Source: Polyangium mundeleinium
GTDB taxonomy: Bacteria > Myxococcota_A > Polyangia > Polyangiales > Polyangiaceae
Reading direction: 5' to 3'
Length of the DNA stretch: 64,000 bases
Assembly: GCF_028369105.1 (NCBI RefSeq)
Contig: NZ_JAQNDO010000001.1
Location: forward strand, 11,564,501-11,628,500
Shown in pieces: positions 45,869 through 55,270 of the stretch. A program made the position numbers and the translations under genes. Under the pieces are notes generated by a model. It searched no databases and was not told the origin of the DNA. It worked only from the letters and a program-made list of their open reading frames with translations. How positions within the stretch are numbered: the stretch's first letter is position 1; each line of letters opens with the position of its first letter.

Positions 45869-48583
45869 ATGCGAAGTTCGACGGCACGCGTTGCGTTCGC
45901 CCTCTCGCTCGTGGCTCTCACGTCGATCACGCCGGGTTGCGGCGGCGCGCCTCCGAAGCAGTCGCGTACGTCGCGCCCGAAGCCCACGCTCGGCCCCACC
46001 ACGAACCCCAAGCCCGCCACGACGATCCAGGGCCCTGCGCTCTTGCCCTCGTACGTCATCACGCGGCTCGACGACGAGAACACGGCGCCGTACATCGCGC
46101 GACGCGGCGACGACACGCTCGTCTTCTACGACGCGCGCGGCCGGCTCTACACGCGTCTTTGCGGACCGGAAGGGAAGCCCAGGACGGCCGAGCCCATCGA
46201 CGTCGGCCCCGCCGCGGCCGAGATCCCGGTCGCGGCGGTCGAGGCCGTCGGCGACGGCTACCTCGCCGCGTGGGTCGAGGGCATGAAGAGCAACGCCGCG
46301 GTGAAGATCCTGTCCCTCGACGCCACGGGTGCCGCGCGCGGCGCGCCCATCACGCTCGCACAGTCGGCCGACGAGGTGAGCTGGGTCGAAATCGTCGCGG
46401 GGCCGAGCTCGGCGCTCGTCGTCTGGGAGGTGCCGCGCGACGACCATTTCGACGTGCTCGCGGCGCCCGTGACACCTGGAAAAACCCCCGCTGCCGCCGT
46501 CGTCCTCGCGCACGACGCCCTCGGCTGGGATCTCGTCGCGACCGAGCGCGGCGCGGCGATCGCGAGCGTCGTCGCCGGCACAAATGGCGCACAGAACGAG
46601 GCCGAGCAAGGCCGCGTCGGCCGCGTGCTCTACGCCGACGTCGATCTCTCGGGGAAGGTCTCGGCGCCCGTCGTCGTGAACCCCGAGGCCACGGCGCAGA
46701 ACGACATCATCGTGGGCCGCGCGGGCAGCCGCACGCTCATCGGCTGGACCGACGTCCGCAACATCGACTCCAGCGTGTACGTCGCGGCCGTCGAGCCCGG
46801 CGGCAAGATCGTCACGCCTCCGAAGCGCGCGACCACGCCGGTCGGCGAACAGGCGCTCGTCTCGCTCGTCTCGGGCGCGGGCGCGGGCAAACGCGCGCTG
46901 CTCGCGTGGGAGGATCTGCTGCGCTCGCCGCGCGATGGACGCCTCATCCACCTCGCCACGATGGACCCCGACGGCAAGCTCGGCGCCGAGCGCGCGACGC
47001 TTGTCTTCAGCTCGAGCGGCCCGCCCGACATCACCGCCGACGGCGACGGCTTCGCCGCGCTCACGCTCGCGCCCGCCTCGACCGGCGCGGGCCCGCTGCC
47101 CAAGGACACGCCGATCTGGCCTGCGTTCGTGCGCTTCGGTCCCGACCTCCAGGTTCGCGCCTCCGAGCCCGTGCGCGCCGAGCCCTTCGCGAGCAACGAG
47201 GGCATCCCCTACCTCACCCGAAGTTTGTCCTGCCACTCCGGCGCTTGCCTCATGCTCGCGTCGAGCGAGGGCACGCCCGCGACGCTCGCGGCGGTCAGCT
47301 TGCCTGTGCGGCAGAGCCCTTGGCGCGCGCCGGCTTCGCGTGATCCCGAGGAGACCCCGCCGCGCCCGCTCGGCGTCACTGCCCTCTACGACGGCGAGCA
47401 CCTCGCCCGCGTGGCCGCGACGGAGCACCCCTCCGGCGGCTCGCTCGCTGCGTGGGTCACCTACCACATCGAAGGCAATGGTGACCGCGACGGCGGCAAG
47501 CCAACGCGCAAGGACGACCCGCTCGCCACCGCCTTCGTGCGCGCCGTCTCCGCGGCCGGCGTTCCTGGAAAAACCCAGGTTCTCTCCCGCCGCGCGCTCT
47601 CGATCGGCGGCGTCGCGATCGCCTCCGCGCCGGGCGGCAAGACCGAAGAGAGCGCGCTCGTCTGGGCCGCGCGTGACAAGAACGAAGCGCAGGTCCAGAT
47701 CGCCAAGCTCGGCCCCGAGGGCGACAAACTCGCGCAAAAACCGCTCACCACGATCGCGCGCAAGCCGAGCAAGGACGGCGTTCCGAGCGAGGTCTCCGAC
47801 GTCGCCGTCGCCTACGCGCCGCCGTCCGATCCGGGCAAGAGCACCGACGACGGCTTCATCGTCGCCTGGGTCGACACGCGCGACGGCAACGCCGAGGTCT
47901 ATGCCGCGCGCGTCGATCGCACGCTTCGCAAGGTCGTCCAGGACCGACGCATCACCGAGGCCCCGGGCGACTCGGCCGAAGTGCAGATCGCAGTGCGCGG
48001 CAAGGAGACGTTCCTCGTGTGGTCGGATGCGCGCAGCAACCCCGACGAGGGCGCCGGCGACATCCACGTCGTCCGCCTCGACACGCGCACGCTCCAGAAG
48101 GTCGGCCCCGAGACGCGCCTCTACGCTTCCCCCGCGCACTCACGCTCGCCCTCGGTCGCGCTCGCCGGCGATCGCGTCGTCGTCGCGTGGATCGAGGAAG
48201 CCGCTCCCGACGCGAAGCCCGAAGCGTCCGAGGCGGGCGTACGTATCGCGATCCTCGACGAGCGCGGCGCCCTCGCCGGCAGCCCCCGCCTCGTGCGGGG
48301 CGAGGAGCAGAGCGCGGTCACCTCCGTGGCCCTCGCGTGCGGCCCCTCGAAGTGCCGCGGTGTCCTCACCTCCGTGCTCCGCGACAGCATGCTCCTCGAC
48401 GCGTTCGAGCTCTCGCCCGGCGCGCCGCCCGGACCGCTCAAGGCCCTCGCCGCGCTCACGGGTGGCGCCAACGCGGACGTATCCCCTGCGTTCGCGGGCC
48501 GCGAGGGCACCTCGCTCTTCTTCGGCGACGACGCCGTCGGCGGCACCGGCCGCGTCCGGTTCATGACGATCGGCTGGCCCTAG
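45869..48583 (+). CDS. large propeller-like lipoprotein
   Basis: A 904-residue exported protein. ATG 45869 starts a signal peptide with lipobox TPGC; the upstream in-frame start at 45806 would hide it. A Pro/Thr-rich linker leads to an all-beta body built of repeated units of the type (F/L)(I/V)AW.D.R.GN.E(V/I)YA.R(V/L)D, for example FIVAWVDTRDGNAEVYAARV and TFLVWSDARSNPDEGAGDIH. These are typical of one or two beta-propellers. No catalytic motif. Probably a surface-exposed binding protein. It converges on the aminotransferase gene with 9 bp between stops. Confidence 0.82.
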   Translation: MRSSTARVAFALSLVALTSITPGCGGAPPKQSRTSRPKPTLGPTTNPKPATTIQGPALLPSYVITRLDDENTAPYIARRGDDTLVFYDARGRLYTRLCGPEGKPRTAEPIDVGPAAAEIPVAAVEAVGDGYLAAWVEGMKSNAAVKILSLDATGAARGAPITLAQSADEVSWVEIVAGPSSALVVWEVPRDDHFDVLAAPVTPGKTPAAAVVLAHDALGWDLVATERGAAIASVVAGTNGAQNEAEQGRVGRVLYADVDLSGKVSAPVVVNPEATAQNDIIVGRAGSRTLIGWTDVRNIDSSVYVAAVEPGGKIVTPPKRATTPVGEQALVSLVSGAGAGKRALLAWEDLLRSPRDGRLIHLATMDPDGKLGAERATLVFSSSGPPDITADGDGFAALTLAPASTGAGPLPKDTPIWPAFVRFGPDLQVRASEPVRAEPFASNEGIPYLTRSLSCHSGACLMLASSEGTPATLAAVSLPVRQSPWRAPASRDPEETPPRPLGVTALYDGEHLARVAATEHPSGGSLAAWVTYHIEGNGDRDGGKPTRKDDPLATAFVRAVSAAGVPGKTQVLSRRALSIGGVAIASAPGGKTEESALVWAARDKNEAQVQIAKLGPEGDKLAQKPLTTIARKPSKDGVPSEVSDVAVAYAPPSDPGKSTDDGFIVAWVDTRDGNAEVYAARVDRTLRKVVQDRRITEAPGDSAEVQIAVRGKETFLVWSDARSNPDEGAGDIHVVRLDTRTLQKVGPETRLYASPAHSRSPSVALAGDRVVVAWIEEAAPDAKPEASEAGVRIAILDERGALAGSPRLVRGEEQSAVTSVALACGPSKCRGVLTSVLRDSMLLDAFELSPGAPPGPLKALAALTGGANADVSPAFAGREGTSLFFGDDAVGGTGRVRFMTIGWP

Positions 48584-48592
48584 ATCGTTCGA

Positions 48593-49831
48593 CTACCAAT
48601 CATCTGAGCGCGGCCGCGGCGCGCCTCGCAGCTCGGCGAGCGCGTCCTCGGTCGACAGGAGCACCTGCTCCGCCTCGTCCACGTGGTTCGGCCAGTGCGG
48701 GCTGAACCGCAGCACGCCGTCCGGGATCGCCGTGCTGATCCCGCGGGCGAGCAGCGCGCGCTGGAGCACCACCACGTCGATGTCCTTCGGCGGCAGCACC
48801 GCGAGGATCCCGCTCCTCCGGTTCGCCTCGGGCGCACGCAGGCTGGTGAAACCTCGCTCCACGAGCCCCGGCTCCACCGCGTCGCCCCAGCGCACCACGT
48901 GCGCGTGGATCGTCTCCACGCCGAGCTCGGCCACGAGATCCACGGCTGCTTCGAGCCCCACGAGCCCGATCGCGTTGATGCAGCCGACCTCGAACACGTC
49001 CGCGCGCTTCTTGAACGGCCGATCGTACCGCATGTGCCCCGGCCCTTCGAGCAGGAAGCTCACCGCGTCCTCGTGGCTCAACCACCCCGCGAGGTGCGGG
49101 TGCAGCGCCTCCACGCGCTCCTTCCGCACGTACAACATCCCCGTCCCCTCCGGGCCCATCAGCCACTTGTGCCCGCCCGAGGCCCAGTAATCGATGCCGA
49201 GCGCGCGCACGTCCACCGGCACCGCGCCCGTCGCCTGGATCCCGTCGACGAAGAGCTCCGCCCCGTGCGCGTGGCAGAGCCGCGCCATCTCCCCGAGCGG
49301 CATCCGTAGGCCCGTCCGGAACTGCACCGCGCTCACCGCCACGAGCCGCGCGCCCTTCGCGAGCTCCTCCGCGAGCCGCCCGAGCCCTCGCTCGTCGCTC
49401 TCCTGGAAATCCGACAGCGGCAGGAACACCGGCTCCACGCCGAAGAGCTCCCCCGCGCGCACCCACGGCGTCACGTTCGCCGGGAACTCCCCTTCGAACA
49501 GGATCACCCGATCGCCGCGCTTCCACGGAAACGACAGCGCGATCGCCGTCACGCCCGACGACGTGTTCGGCAGGAACGCGATCTCCTCGGCCGACGCGCC
49601 GACCAGCCGCGCGAGCTTCTCGCGCAGCCGCGCCCTCTGCGCCCCGTAGGTCCCGAAGGCCTGTGACCCGCGCCGCCCCCAGTCCGCGATCGCGTTTTGC
49701 ATCGCGCGGCGCACGGGCCAGGACGGCGGCGAGATGGCCGCGTGGTTGCAATAGACGAGCGGCTCGAGATCCGGGAAATGCTCCCGATCACCGAGCTTTG
49801 CCGTGAATTTGACATCGTCGCCGCGACCCAT
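48593..49831 (-). CDS. class V aminotransferase / cysteine desulfurase-like PLP enzyme
   Basis: A 412-residue PLP-dependent enzyme, fold type I. N-terminal YCNHAAISPPSWPVRRAM is the substrate-entry segment. SSGVTAIAL binds the cofactor phosphate, FVDGIQATGAVPVDV contains the Asp and Gln that hold the PLP ring, and the Schiff-base Lys is in ASGGHKWLMGPEGTG. The sequence resembles isopenicillin-epimerase-like and kynureninase-like members rather than IscS (no mobile Cys loop). ATG 49831 is chosen. It is divergent from the unknown gene at 49920, 88 bp away. Substrate unknown. Confidence 0.88.
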   Translation of the reverse strand: MGRGDDVKFTAKLGDREHFPDLEPLVYCNHAAISPPSWPVRRAMQNAIADWGRRGSQAFGTYGAQRARLREKLARLVGASAEEIAFLPNTSSGVTAIALSFPWKRGDRVILFEGEFPANVTPWVRAGELFGVEPVFLPLSDFQESDERGLGRLAEELAKGARLVAVSAVQFRTGLRMPLGEMARLCHAHGAELFVDGIQATGAVPVDVRALGIDYWASGGHKWLMGPEGTGMLYVRKERVEALHPHLAGWLSHEDAVSFLLEGPGHMRYDRPFKKRADVFEVGCINAIGLVGLEAAVDLVAELGVETIHAHVVRWGDAVEPGLVERGFTSLRAPEANRRSGILAVLPPKDIDVVVLQRALLARGISTAIPDGVLRFSPHWPNHVDEAEQVLLSTEDALAELRGAPRPRSDDW

Positions 49832-49919
49832 GGGCCGAGAGGATGCCCCTCCCCGAGGCCTCCTGGCAAGGCGCGGCGCTCGCGCACGGCGCGCGGCTCG
49901 GATAACCTCGCAGGCCGAC

Positions 49920-50828
49920 GTGCGTAGCAACGACGGTGCTTATCGAGATCCGCTGCAGGGCTTGCGTACCCGCGTGCAGGACCTCGCTCGTGAGGTCGAA
50001 GAGCGCGAGGCCACGCTGACCGACGCCCTCCTCGACCACGTGCCTCCCAAGCTCGCGGAAGCCCTCCGCGACGGCCGCGCCCGCGCGCGCCTCCCGGCGA
50101 ACACCGAGGCCGAGCTCCTCGCCGCCGAGGCCACGCTCCTCGCGTATCGTGACGCCCTCGATCACGCGATCGAGCTCGCGCCCGACCTCGAGGACGAGCA
50201 ACGCGCGCTCCCCGACGAGGCGCCCGATCCGCAGCTCTCGGGCGCGTTACGCCCCTTCATCGACATCTTCATCGCCAACATCGTCCTCGAGACCTGCGAG
50301 GCCGCCGAGCGTGGGCTCCGCCTGGCCGCGCTCGCCCTCGCCAAGGACGCCGAGGTCGAGGCAGAGACCAAGTACGCCTATCGCGCCCGCTTCCACGCGC
50401 ACGACGCGCCCTTCTCGATCCTCGTCCAAGTCGCCTACTCGCAGAACGATACCCCGGCCGAGGTCCACGTGTTCATCGCGACCTCCGTCGCCGCCGGAAC
50501 ACCGCCATTACGGATTCGCCCCCAGACGTTCTTGCATGGCGTCGGCAAGGCGCTCGGCCTCGTGCGCGAGGCGGAGGTCGGGGACGAACGTTTTGATGAT
50601 TTGTTCCTCATCGAGGCCGAACCCGACGCCGCCAAACGCCTCCTCGGCCCCTCGGTGCGCAAGGCGCTCCTCAACATCGCCTCCTTCGACATCCCCGACC
50701 TCGACGTGCGTGGCGGCCGCGCCTTGCTCCACTTCCGCTTCGAGCCGAACGAGCGCCTCCTTCGCAACGCCACCCTCGCGCTCGCCGGCATCCGCAAATC
50801 CCCCGTCTCGGTCTCGCTCCTGCGCTGA
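49920..50828 (+). CDS. unknown soluble protein
   Basis: A 302-residue protein from GTG 49920, with GCAGG 5 bp upstream. The N-terminal 90 residues are charged and helical, probably coiled coil (TRVQDLAREVEEREATLTDA). The C-terminal 180 residues are alpha/beta with AHDAPFSILVQVAYSQ, EVHVFIATSVAAGTPPLRIR and FDDLFLIEAEPDAAKRLL. I cannot place it in a named family. No signal peptide. The thioredoxin-like lipoprotein gene follows 43 bp later on the same strand. Confidence 0.75.
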   Translation: MRSNDGAYRDPLQGLRTRVQDLAREVEEREATLTDALLDHVPPKLAEALRDGRARARLPANTEAELLAAEATLLAYRDALDHAIELAPDLEDEQRALPDEAPDPQLSGALRPFIDIFIANIVLETCEAAERGLRLAALALAKDAEVEAETKYAYRARFHAHDAPFSILVQVAYSQNDTPAEVHVFIATSVAAGTPPLRIRPQTFLHGVGKALGLVREAEVGDERFDDLFLIEAEPDAAKRLLGPSVRKALLNIASFDIPDLDVRGGRALLHFRFEPNERLLRNATLALAGIRKSPVSVSLLR

Positions 50829-50871
50829 TACCCGCGTCTTCCTTCGTTTTTCGCGTGGTACATTGCACGCG

Positions 50872-51408
50872 ATGAAGGCCGCATCGAAGTGGAAATGTTT
50901 GGCGCCGTTGTTCACCGTGGCCGCGATCCTGGGCGCCGGTGGATGTTCAAACGACCCAACCCCGACGCCGGAGCCCAAGCCGGCTGCATCCGCGGCGTCG
51001 AAGGGACGTGTCGAGTGGGTTCGTGCGACCGAGGGGGAGGACGTCGCGACTACCGTGCGGCGCGAGATCGAGCGTGCTCGCAAGGACGGACGAGACCTCC
51101 TCGTCTACGTCGGCGCGACGTGGTGCGAGCCCTGCCAAAGGTTCCATCACGCGGCCGAGAAGGGGGAGCTCGACGACATCTTTCCTCGCCTGCGGATCCT
51201 CGAGTTCGACCTCGATCGTGACGCCGAGCGGCTCGCCGTCGCTGGTTACGCTTCGCGCCTCATCCCCTTATTTGTCGCGCCAAACGATGACGGCACCGCC
51301 TCGGATCGACGCATCGAGGGCTCGGTCAAGGGCGAGGCGGCGGTCATGGAGATTGCGGGCCGGCTCCGGCGCATCTTGCCGCGTGCCTCGGCCGGCCCTA
51401 CCGGCTGA
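50872..51408 (+). CDS. thioredoxin-like lipoprotein
   Basis: A 178-residue exported protein. Signal peptide with lipobox GAGGC at about residue 22, a Pro/Ala-rich linker, then a thioredoxin fold. The active site is WCEPC within LLVYVGATWCEPCQRFHHAA, and the cis-Pro is in SRLIPLFV. Compared with TlpA or DsbE types it is short and resembles the thioredoxin_7 class that reduces or isomerises disulfides in the periplasm. It fits with the VKOR-DsbA fusion and the Cys-rich lipoproteins encoded in the same window. Confidence 0.88.
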   Translation: MKAASKWKCLAPLFTVAAILGAGGCSNDPTPTPEPKPAASAASKGRVEWVRATEGEDVATTVRREIERARKDGRDLLVYVGATWCEPCQRFHHAAEKGELDDIFPRLRILEFDLDRDAERLAVAGYASRLIPLFVAPNDDGTASDRRIEGSVKGEAAVMEIAGRLRRILPRASAGPTG

Positions 51409-51999
51409 GCCGCTTGCCATTCACAAACCCGCCACAGACCGAAGCACCGGGCCGACTGCTACGTTCTTTTCGCACCCCTCGCGTCTCGAACGAAACCCGC
51501 GAGGACTGTGGGGGTCCCTTTGGGTGCGACCATCGCTTCGCGCGCGGGACGAAGGTTCGCCCGAGCCGATCATAACGATCACCTCAAAGGCCGCCGGCGC
51601 GTCATCGTTGCACGCGCCGCATCATCGAGATCTTCGGGAAGACGCGCGTGTTCCCTCGCGTTTTGCGCGCGTCTGCTGGTCGCCGAGGCGAGCCCATCGC
51701 CTCGGGAAGGGGAGCGTGCGCGCATGCATCGATACGTAACACGAATTACAACCATGAGTTCCTTTGACAAACGGGGCGCGGGGTCGGTTCCATCAATAAA
51801 ACCGTATTTTCCAGTGCCCAGGTTCGTCGGAACGGTGCATAGTAGGGGCGTGCTCGCCCAAAAGCATAACAGGGTGGACGTGGGGCCTGCGCCCGCTCGA
51901 CGACAAACCAGGTTCCAGGTCCAGCAATCAACCACTTACTTGATCCGGCACGAGGAGGGCCGGCGGGGTCGTCCGTGAGGACGTCCCGAAAGAAACGCC
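51409..51999. other. 590-bp intergenic stretch
   Basis: No supported gene. GC content falls around 51720-51880, with short AT-rich words (CATCAATAAAACC, CAAAAGCATAAC). Two GACAAAC motifs occur at about 51766 and 51903. A TTGACA at 51764-51769 has no acceptable -10 element at the usual distance. It probably contains the promoter of the downstream regulator, possibly with an RNA I cannot recognise. Confidence 0.5.
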
Positions 52000-52338
52000 A
52001 TGCCGCGACGAACCGTACCGGATCCTTTCGCAACGCAGGTGGGTGGCCGCATCCGTGAGCTTCGTCTGGAACGAGGCATGTCCCTGGCCGAGCTCGCGGA
52101 CGCGAGCGAGCTGTCGAAGGGACACCTTTCCAGTGTCGAACACGGGCTCGCAGCCATCACGATCCAGACGATCTCCCGGCTCGCCCGGGGGCTCTCGCTG
52201 CCGCCCCTCTACTTGCTGACCTTCCCGGCGGAAGACGAGCGCGCGCACGCCGCGGAGCTCGTTCGCAAGCTCCCCACCGATCAGGTCCGCAAGCTCCGCC
52301 GTCAGCTCCAGGTGCAGCTCGGTCTGCGCAAACGCTGA
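52000..52338 (+). CDS. XRE-family helix-turn-helix regulator
   Basis: A 112-residue DNA-binding protein. Residues about 14-72 form a Cro/C1-type HTH (IRELRLERGMSLAELADASE, LSKGHLSSVEHGLAAITIQT, ISRLARGLSLPPLYLLTF). The short C-terminal tail is helical and basic (VRKLRRQLQVQLGLRKR). A strong terminator follows. It is a single-gene unit behind a 590-bp non-coding region, so autoregulation is plausible. Targets unknown; the convergent radical SAM gene is the nearest candidate neighbour. Confidence 0.9.
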   Translation: MPRRTVPDPFATQVGGRIRELRLERGMSLAELADASELSKGHLSSVEHGLAAITIQTISRLARGLSLPPLYLLTFPAEDERAHAAELVRKLPTDQVRKLRRQLQVQLGLRKR

Positions 52339-52366
52339 TCCCGGCGTATACCTCGCACTGATCCCG

Positions 52367-52404
52367 AAATCGGGGCCGCCCTGAAAAGCGGCCCCGATTT
52401 TTTT
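52367..52404. terminator. strong intrinsic terminator, probably bidirectional
   Basis: Perfect 13-bp stem: AAATCGGGGCCGC at 52367-52379 pairs with GCGGCCCCGATTT at 52388-52400, loop of 8 bases, then further T to give a run of seven. It ends the regulator gene. Its T-tract overlaps the stop codon of the convergent radical SAM gene (52403-52405), so it can serve both. Confidence 0.92.
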
Positions 52405-55192
52405 AGGTCGACCGCGACGAACGGCGCTCGATCGGCGCGACGCACGTTTCCCCGAAGCGCTCGACATCGATGTGGCGAACGCCGAAGCACGCCGATTGAA
52501 CGGCGCAACGGTCGCACGCGGGGACCTTCCGGCGAAACTCGACCGGCCCGGGGATGGGTTTGCCCGAGATGACCCGTTCGTCGGCGTCGAAAGCGCAGAG
52601 GGGCGGGCCGCAGGGCCCGTCGAGCCCGCTCACCACGATCCCCAGGACAAACGCGCGGTCGAGCGCCTTCCGCAGCGCGGCCCGGAGGCGCACGGGATCC
52701 GGTACGATCGTCCCGACGAGCGAACGATCGAACGGCATCGTCGGGTACGAGATCATGAGATGCAGCAGCTTCGGATGGCGGCCGAACGTGTCGTGGATAA
52801 AATCGGGCAACGCCCCGAGCTCGTCGATGCCCTCCGCCGTCGTCACGGCGTTCAGCGCGACGCGGATGCCCGCGTCGAGCAGCGCATGGATGCCCCGCAC
52901 GGTCCGCCCGTGTGTGCCGGGCGCTCGCGTGATGGCGTCCGAGACCTCCGGATTGCCGCTATGGAGCGAGACAAACGCCTGCGTCACGCCCGCCTTCGCG
53001 AGGCGCGAGGCATACCCTGGCTTGCTCGCCTGGATGGCGTTCGTCTCGAGCGTCACCCCGGTAAAACCGAGCGCGCGCGCGCGCTCCACGTAACGAATGA
53101 GCTCCGGGTCGAGCATGGGCTCGCCGCCCGAGACGATGAGCGCACGCGCGCCGGCCGCCCATAGGTCCTCGATCCAGCGAACGACCTGCTCGGGCCCGTA
53201 GCGCCCCCAATCGCGGCCCTGCCAGCACATGCCGCAGTCCTGGTTGCAGCCGAAGCCCGTCCGCACGATACCCTCGGGCGGCTCGACGCCCGCCACGATC
53301 TGGCGGAAGAAGCCGAGCGGCACGCCCACCGGCAGCCGCGCGAGCTCCTTTCCGATCCCCGCGGCGCGCTCCCATCGCTCTTTCGTCGTCGCCACGACGA
53401 GCCGCGCCGCCATCGCCTCGAACGCCTTTGCCCACCGCGCGGCCTCGGGGACGCTCGGACAAACCTCCACCGAGGCTTTGCCCGCGGCCTTGTCCCAGCC
53501 AAGCCGCAGGCGCGCGATCGGATCCCGTTTCCCGAGCACGAGCTCGACGTGATGTTTGTCCGCATTCACGTCGAGCAACGCGAGCCCGAACGCAGGCAAG
53601 TCCACGGGGAGCGACGGCGCGTTGACGAGAGCTCGGGCGAGCTCGCGTTTCTTCGCGGCCGCCTCGCCCTCGACGCTCGGCGGATCTCGAAAGACGACGC
53701 CGTTCGTCTCGGCCACGTCCCGGCCGCGCGCGTGCCCCTTCACGGCCATGGCGCGCTCGACATCGTCGACCGTCACGAGCGCCGGATCGGCCGCGGACGA
53801 GACGAGCGCGAGGAGCGTCTCGAAGAGCGTGAGTTCGTCCCGGCCCCCGCTTCGACGGATGGATGCGGCCGCGAGCTCGGCGATGGCTCGAACATGTTTG
53901 TCCTGGAACCGCCAAGGCCGCGCGGGCAGATACCCATAACGCGCGCTCGCGTCGTCCTCGGGGCTCTCGTAGGTGTCAGCGAGCAGGCCATCCCGCTCGG
54001 CGAGCCAGTACAGCGCGGTGTCGGGATAGAGCCGCACGCGCGAGAGCAAGAGGTGCCCGCGAAGCTCGTGCATACCGGTTTGTCGCATGCATGCGAGGTT
54101 TGTCCGGAGGTCCGACAGCGTCGTCCACGGCGTGAACAGGATGAAGCCGAAGGCCGCGTGCGAGAGATCCATCGCGGGCGCGTATTCGGTGTTCCAGCGG
54201 CGGAGCGCTTCGAGGAAACGGACGAGCGTCTCCTGTGTCGCGCCTTTGTTGAAGCGATCGAGCTCGGGCTGGGAGAAGTTCTCCACGCCGACGAGGAAAG
54301 GCGCGAGGCGGATCGACGAGCGCCGCGCGGACGCGAGCGCGCGCGTGAAGCGGGTCGTGTTCTGGAGCCACCAGTCGGCGCGTGACTCGATGAGCAGCGT
54401 GAAGGGCCCGAGCTTTTCGGCCTCGGCCGCCTCGACGAGCTCGGTGAGGTAATAAAACGGGTTCTGGTCGCGCAGGACGAGCGCCTCTATCTCCGGCGCG
54501 TTCGCGCGCAGATACCGGAGCTGGACGAGCGCCCAGGCGAGCGCCTCGTCGCGCGACTTGTACTCGTAATGGTTGCCCGTGGTGCAGAACCCGCAGCCGC
54601 GGCCCGCGCCCTCGGGGATCTTCGCACCCGCATAAAGCGGGTTCTCCCGCGCGTCGGCCTGGTACGGGCAGCCCGTGTTGCCCGAGATCGGAAACGAGGG
54701 GAACCGCGGGCGCGCATCCTCGGTCGCGTACACGGGCCGGAGCAGCGGGGCATACAGCGGCAGCCGCTCGTTCGGGAGCGCCCGGCCCGCGAGCGCGGAG
54801 AGGAGCGCGACCACCGCCCGTGGTTCGGCTGGACAAACGTGGTTCGCCGGCGCGTCCGAAAGGTCGTGTTCGCCGACGAGGCGGACGAACGTCGTTTCCG
54901 GCAATTCGCGGGCGAGCCGCGTGACGATCGCCGCGCTCCAGAGCCGCTCGTAAAGGATCGTCGGGTACGGGCGGAGCGCACGGACGAGCGCATCCCAGGC
55001 GGCGCTCGCTTCGGTCTCCGCGCCACGCGGCAGGTGCGCCACGACGAGGTCGCCCGCGAGGCCCGCGGCGCGCATCGCGCCCGCGATGTGGTGCAAGCCC
55101 ACGTCGTCGAGGAACGAGCGGTCGCGATGGCTGTGCAGGCTGAGGACGGCCGCCGGCAGCGCGCCTTCGCCGCGCGCGTCAGGGGCAGGCAT
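52403..55192 (-). CDS. tandem radical SAM protein (two radical SAM halves)
   Basis: A 929-residue protein from ATG 55192; ATG 55240 would add 16 residues but leave only 30 bp to the divergent gene. The N-terminal half resembles B12-type radical SAM enzymes: a Rossmann-like start (AVLSLHSHRDRSFLDDVGLH), then Cys at about 174, 199 and 202 in a CX24CX2C arrangement (GNTGCPY ... GCGFCTTG). The C-terminal half has a canonical CX3CX2C (FGCNQDCGMCWQG, about residue 647), LIVSGGEPMLDPELIRYV, and a Cys-rich end (GPCGPPLC, CDRCAVQSACFGVR) like SPASM/twitch auxiliary cluster domains. Substrate unknown. Eight GACAAAC motifs lie in this gene. Confidence 0.85.
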   Translation of the reverse strand: MPAPDARGEGALPAAVLSLHSHRDRSFLDDVGLHHIAGAMRAAGLAGDLVVAHLPRGAETEASAAWDALVRALRPYPTILYERLWSAAIVTRLARELPETTFVRLVGEHDLSDAPANHVCPAEPRAVVALLSALAGRALPNERLPLYAPLLRPVYATEDARPRFPSFPISGNTGCPYQADARENPLYAGAKIPEGAGRGCGFCTTGNHYEYKSRDEALAWALVQLRYLRANAPEIEALVLRDQNPFYYLTELVEAAEAEKLGPFTLLIESRADWWLQNTTRFTRALASARRSSIRLAPFLVGVENFSQPELDRFNKGATQETLVRFLEALRRWNTEYAPAMDLSHAAFGFILFTPWTTLSDLRTNLACMRQTGMHELRGHLLLSRVRLYPDTALYWLAERDGLLADTYESPEDDASARYGYLPARPWRFQDKHVRAIAELAAASIRRSGGRDELTLFETLLALVSSAADPALVTVDDVERAMAVKGHARGRDVAETNGVVFRDPPSVEGEAAAKKRELARALVNAPSLPVDLPAFGLALLDVNADKHHVELVLGKRDPIARLRLGWDKAAGKASVEVCPSVPEAARWAKAFEAMAARLVVATTKERWERAAGIGKELARLPVGVPLGFFRQIVAGVEPPEGIVRTGFGCNQDCGMCWQGRDWGRYGPEQVVRWIEDLWAAGARALIVSGGEPMLDPELIRYVERARALGFTGVTLETNAIQASKPGYASRLAKAGVTQAFVSLHSGNPEVSDAITRAPGTHGRTVRGIHALLDAGIRVALNAVTTAEGIDELGALPDFIHDTFGRHPKLLHLMISYPTMPFDRSLVGTIVPDPVRLRAALRKALDRAFVLGIVVSGLDGPCGPPLCAFDADERVISGKPIPGPVEFRRKVPACDRCAVQSACFGVRHIDVERFGETCVAPIERRSSRST

Positions 55193-55270
55193 AGAAAGGG
55201 GCGGCACACCCGCCTCGCGAACGAGCGGCAAGGATCGCATCGGGGCCCGGAAGCCCGTAGGCTACACCGG

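Noticed and set aside
51764-51799. TTGACA with a downstream CAATAA as a promoter
   Set aside because: Spacing is about 24 bp, too long for a standard sigma-70 promoter.
51579-51935. 118-codon minus-strand ORF in the long gap
   Set aside because: Mixed composition unlike coding neighbours and no start signal; several overlapping frames are equally open.
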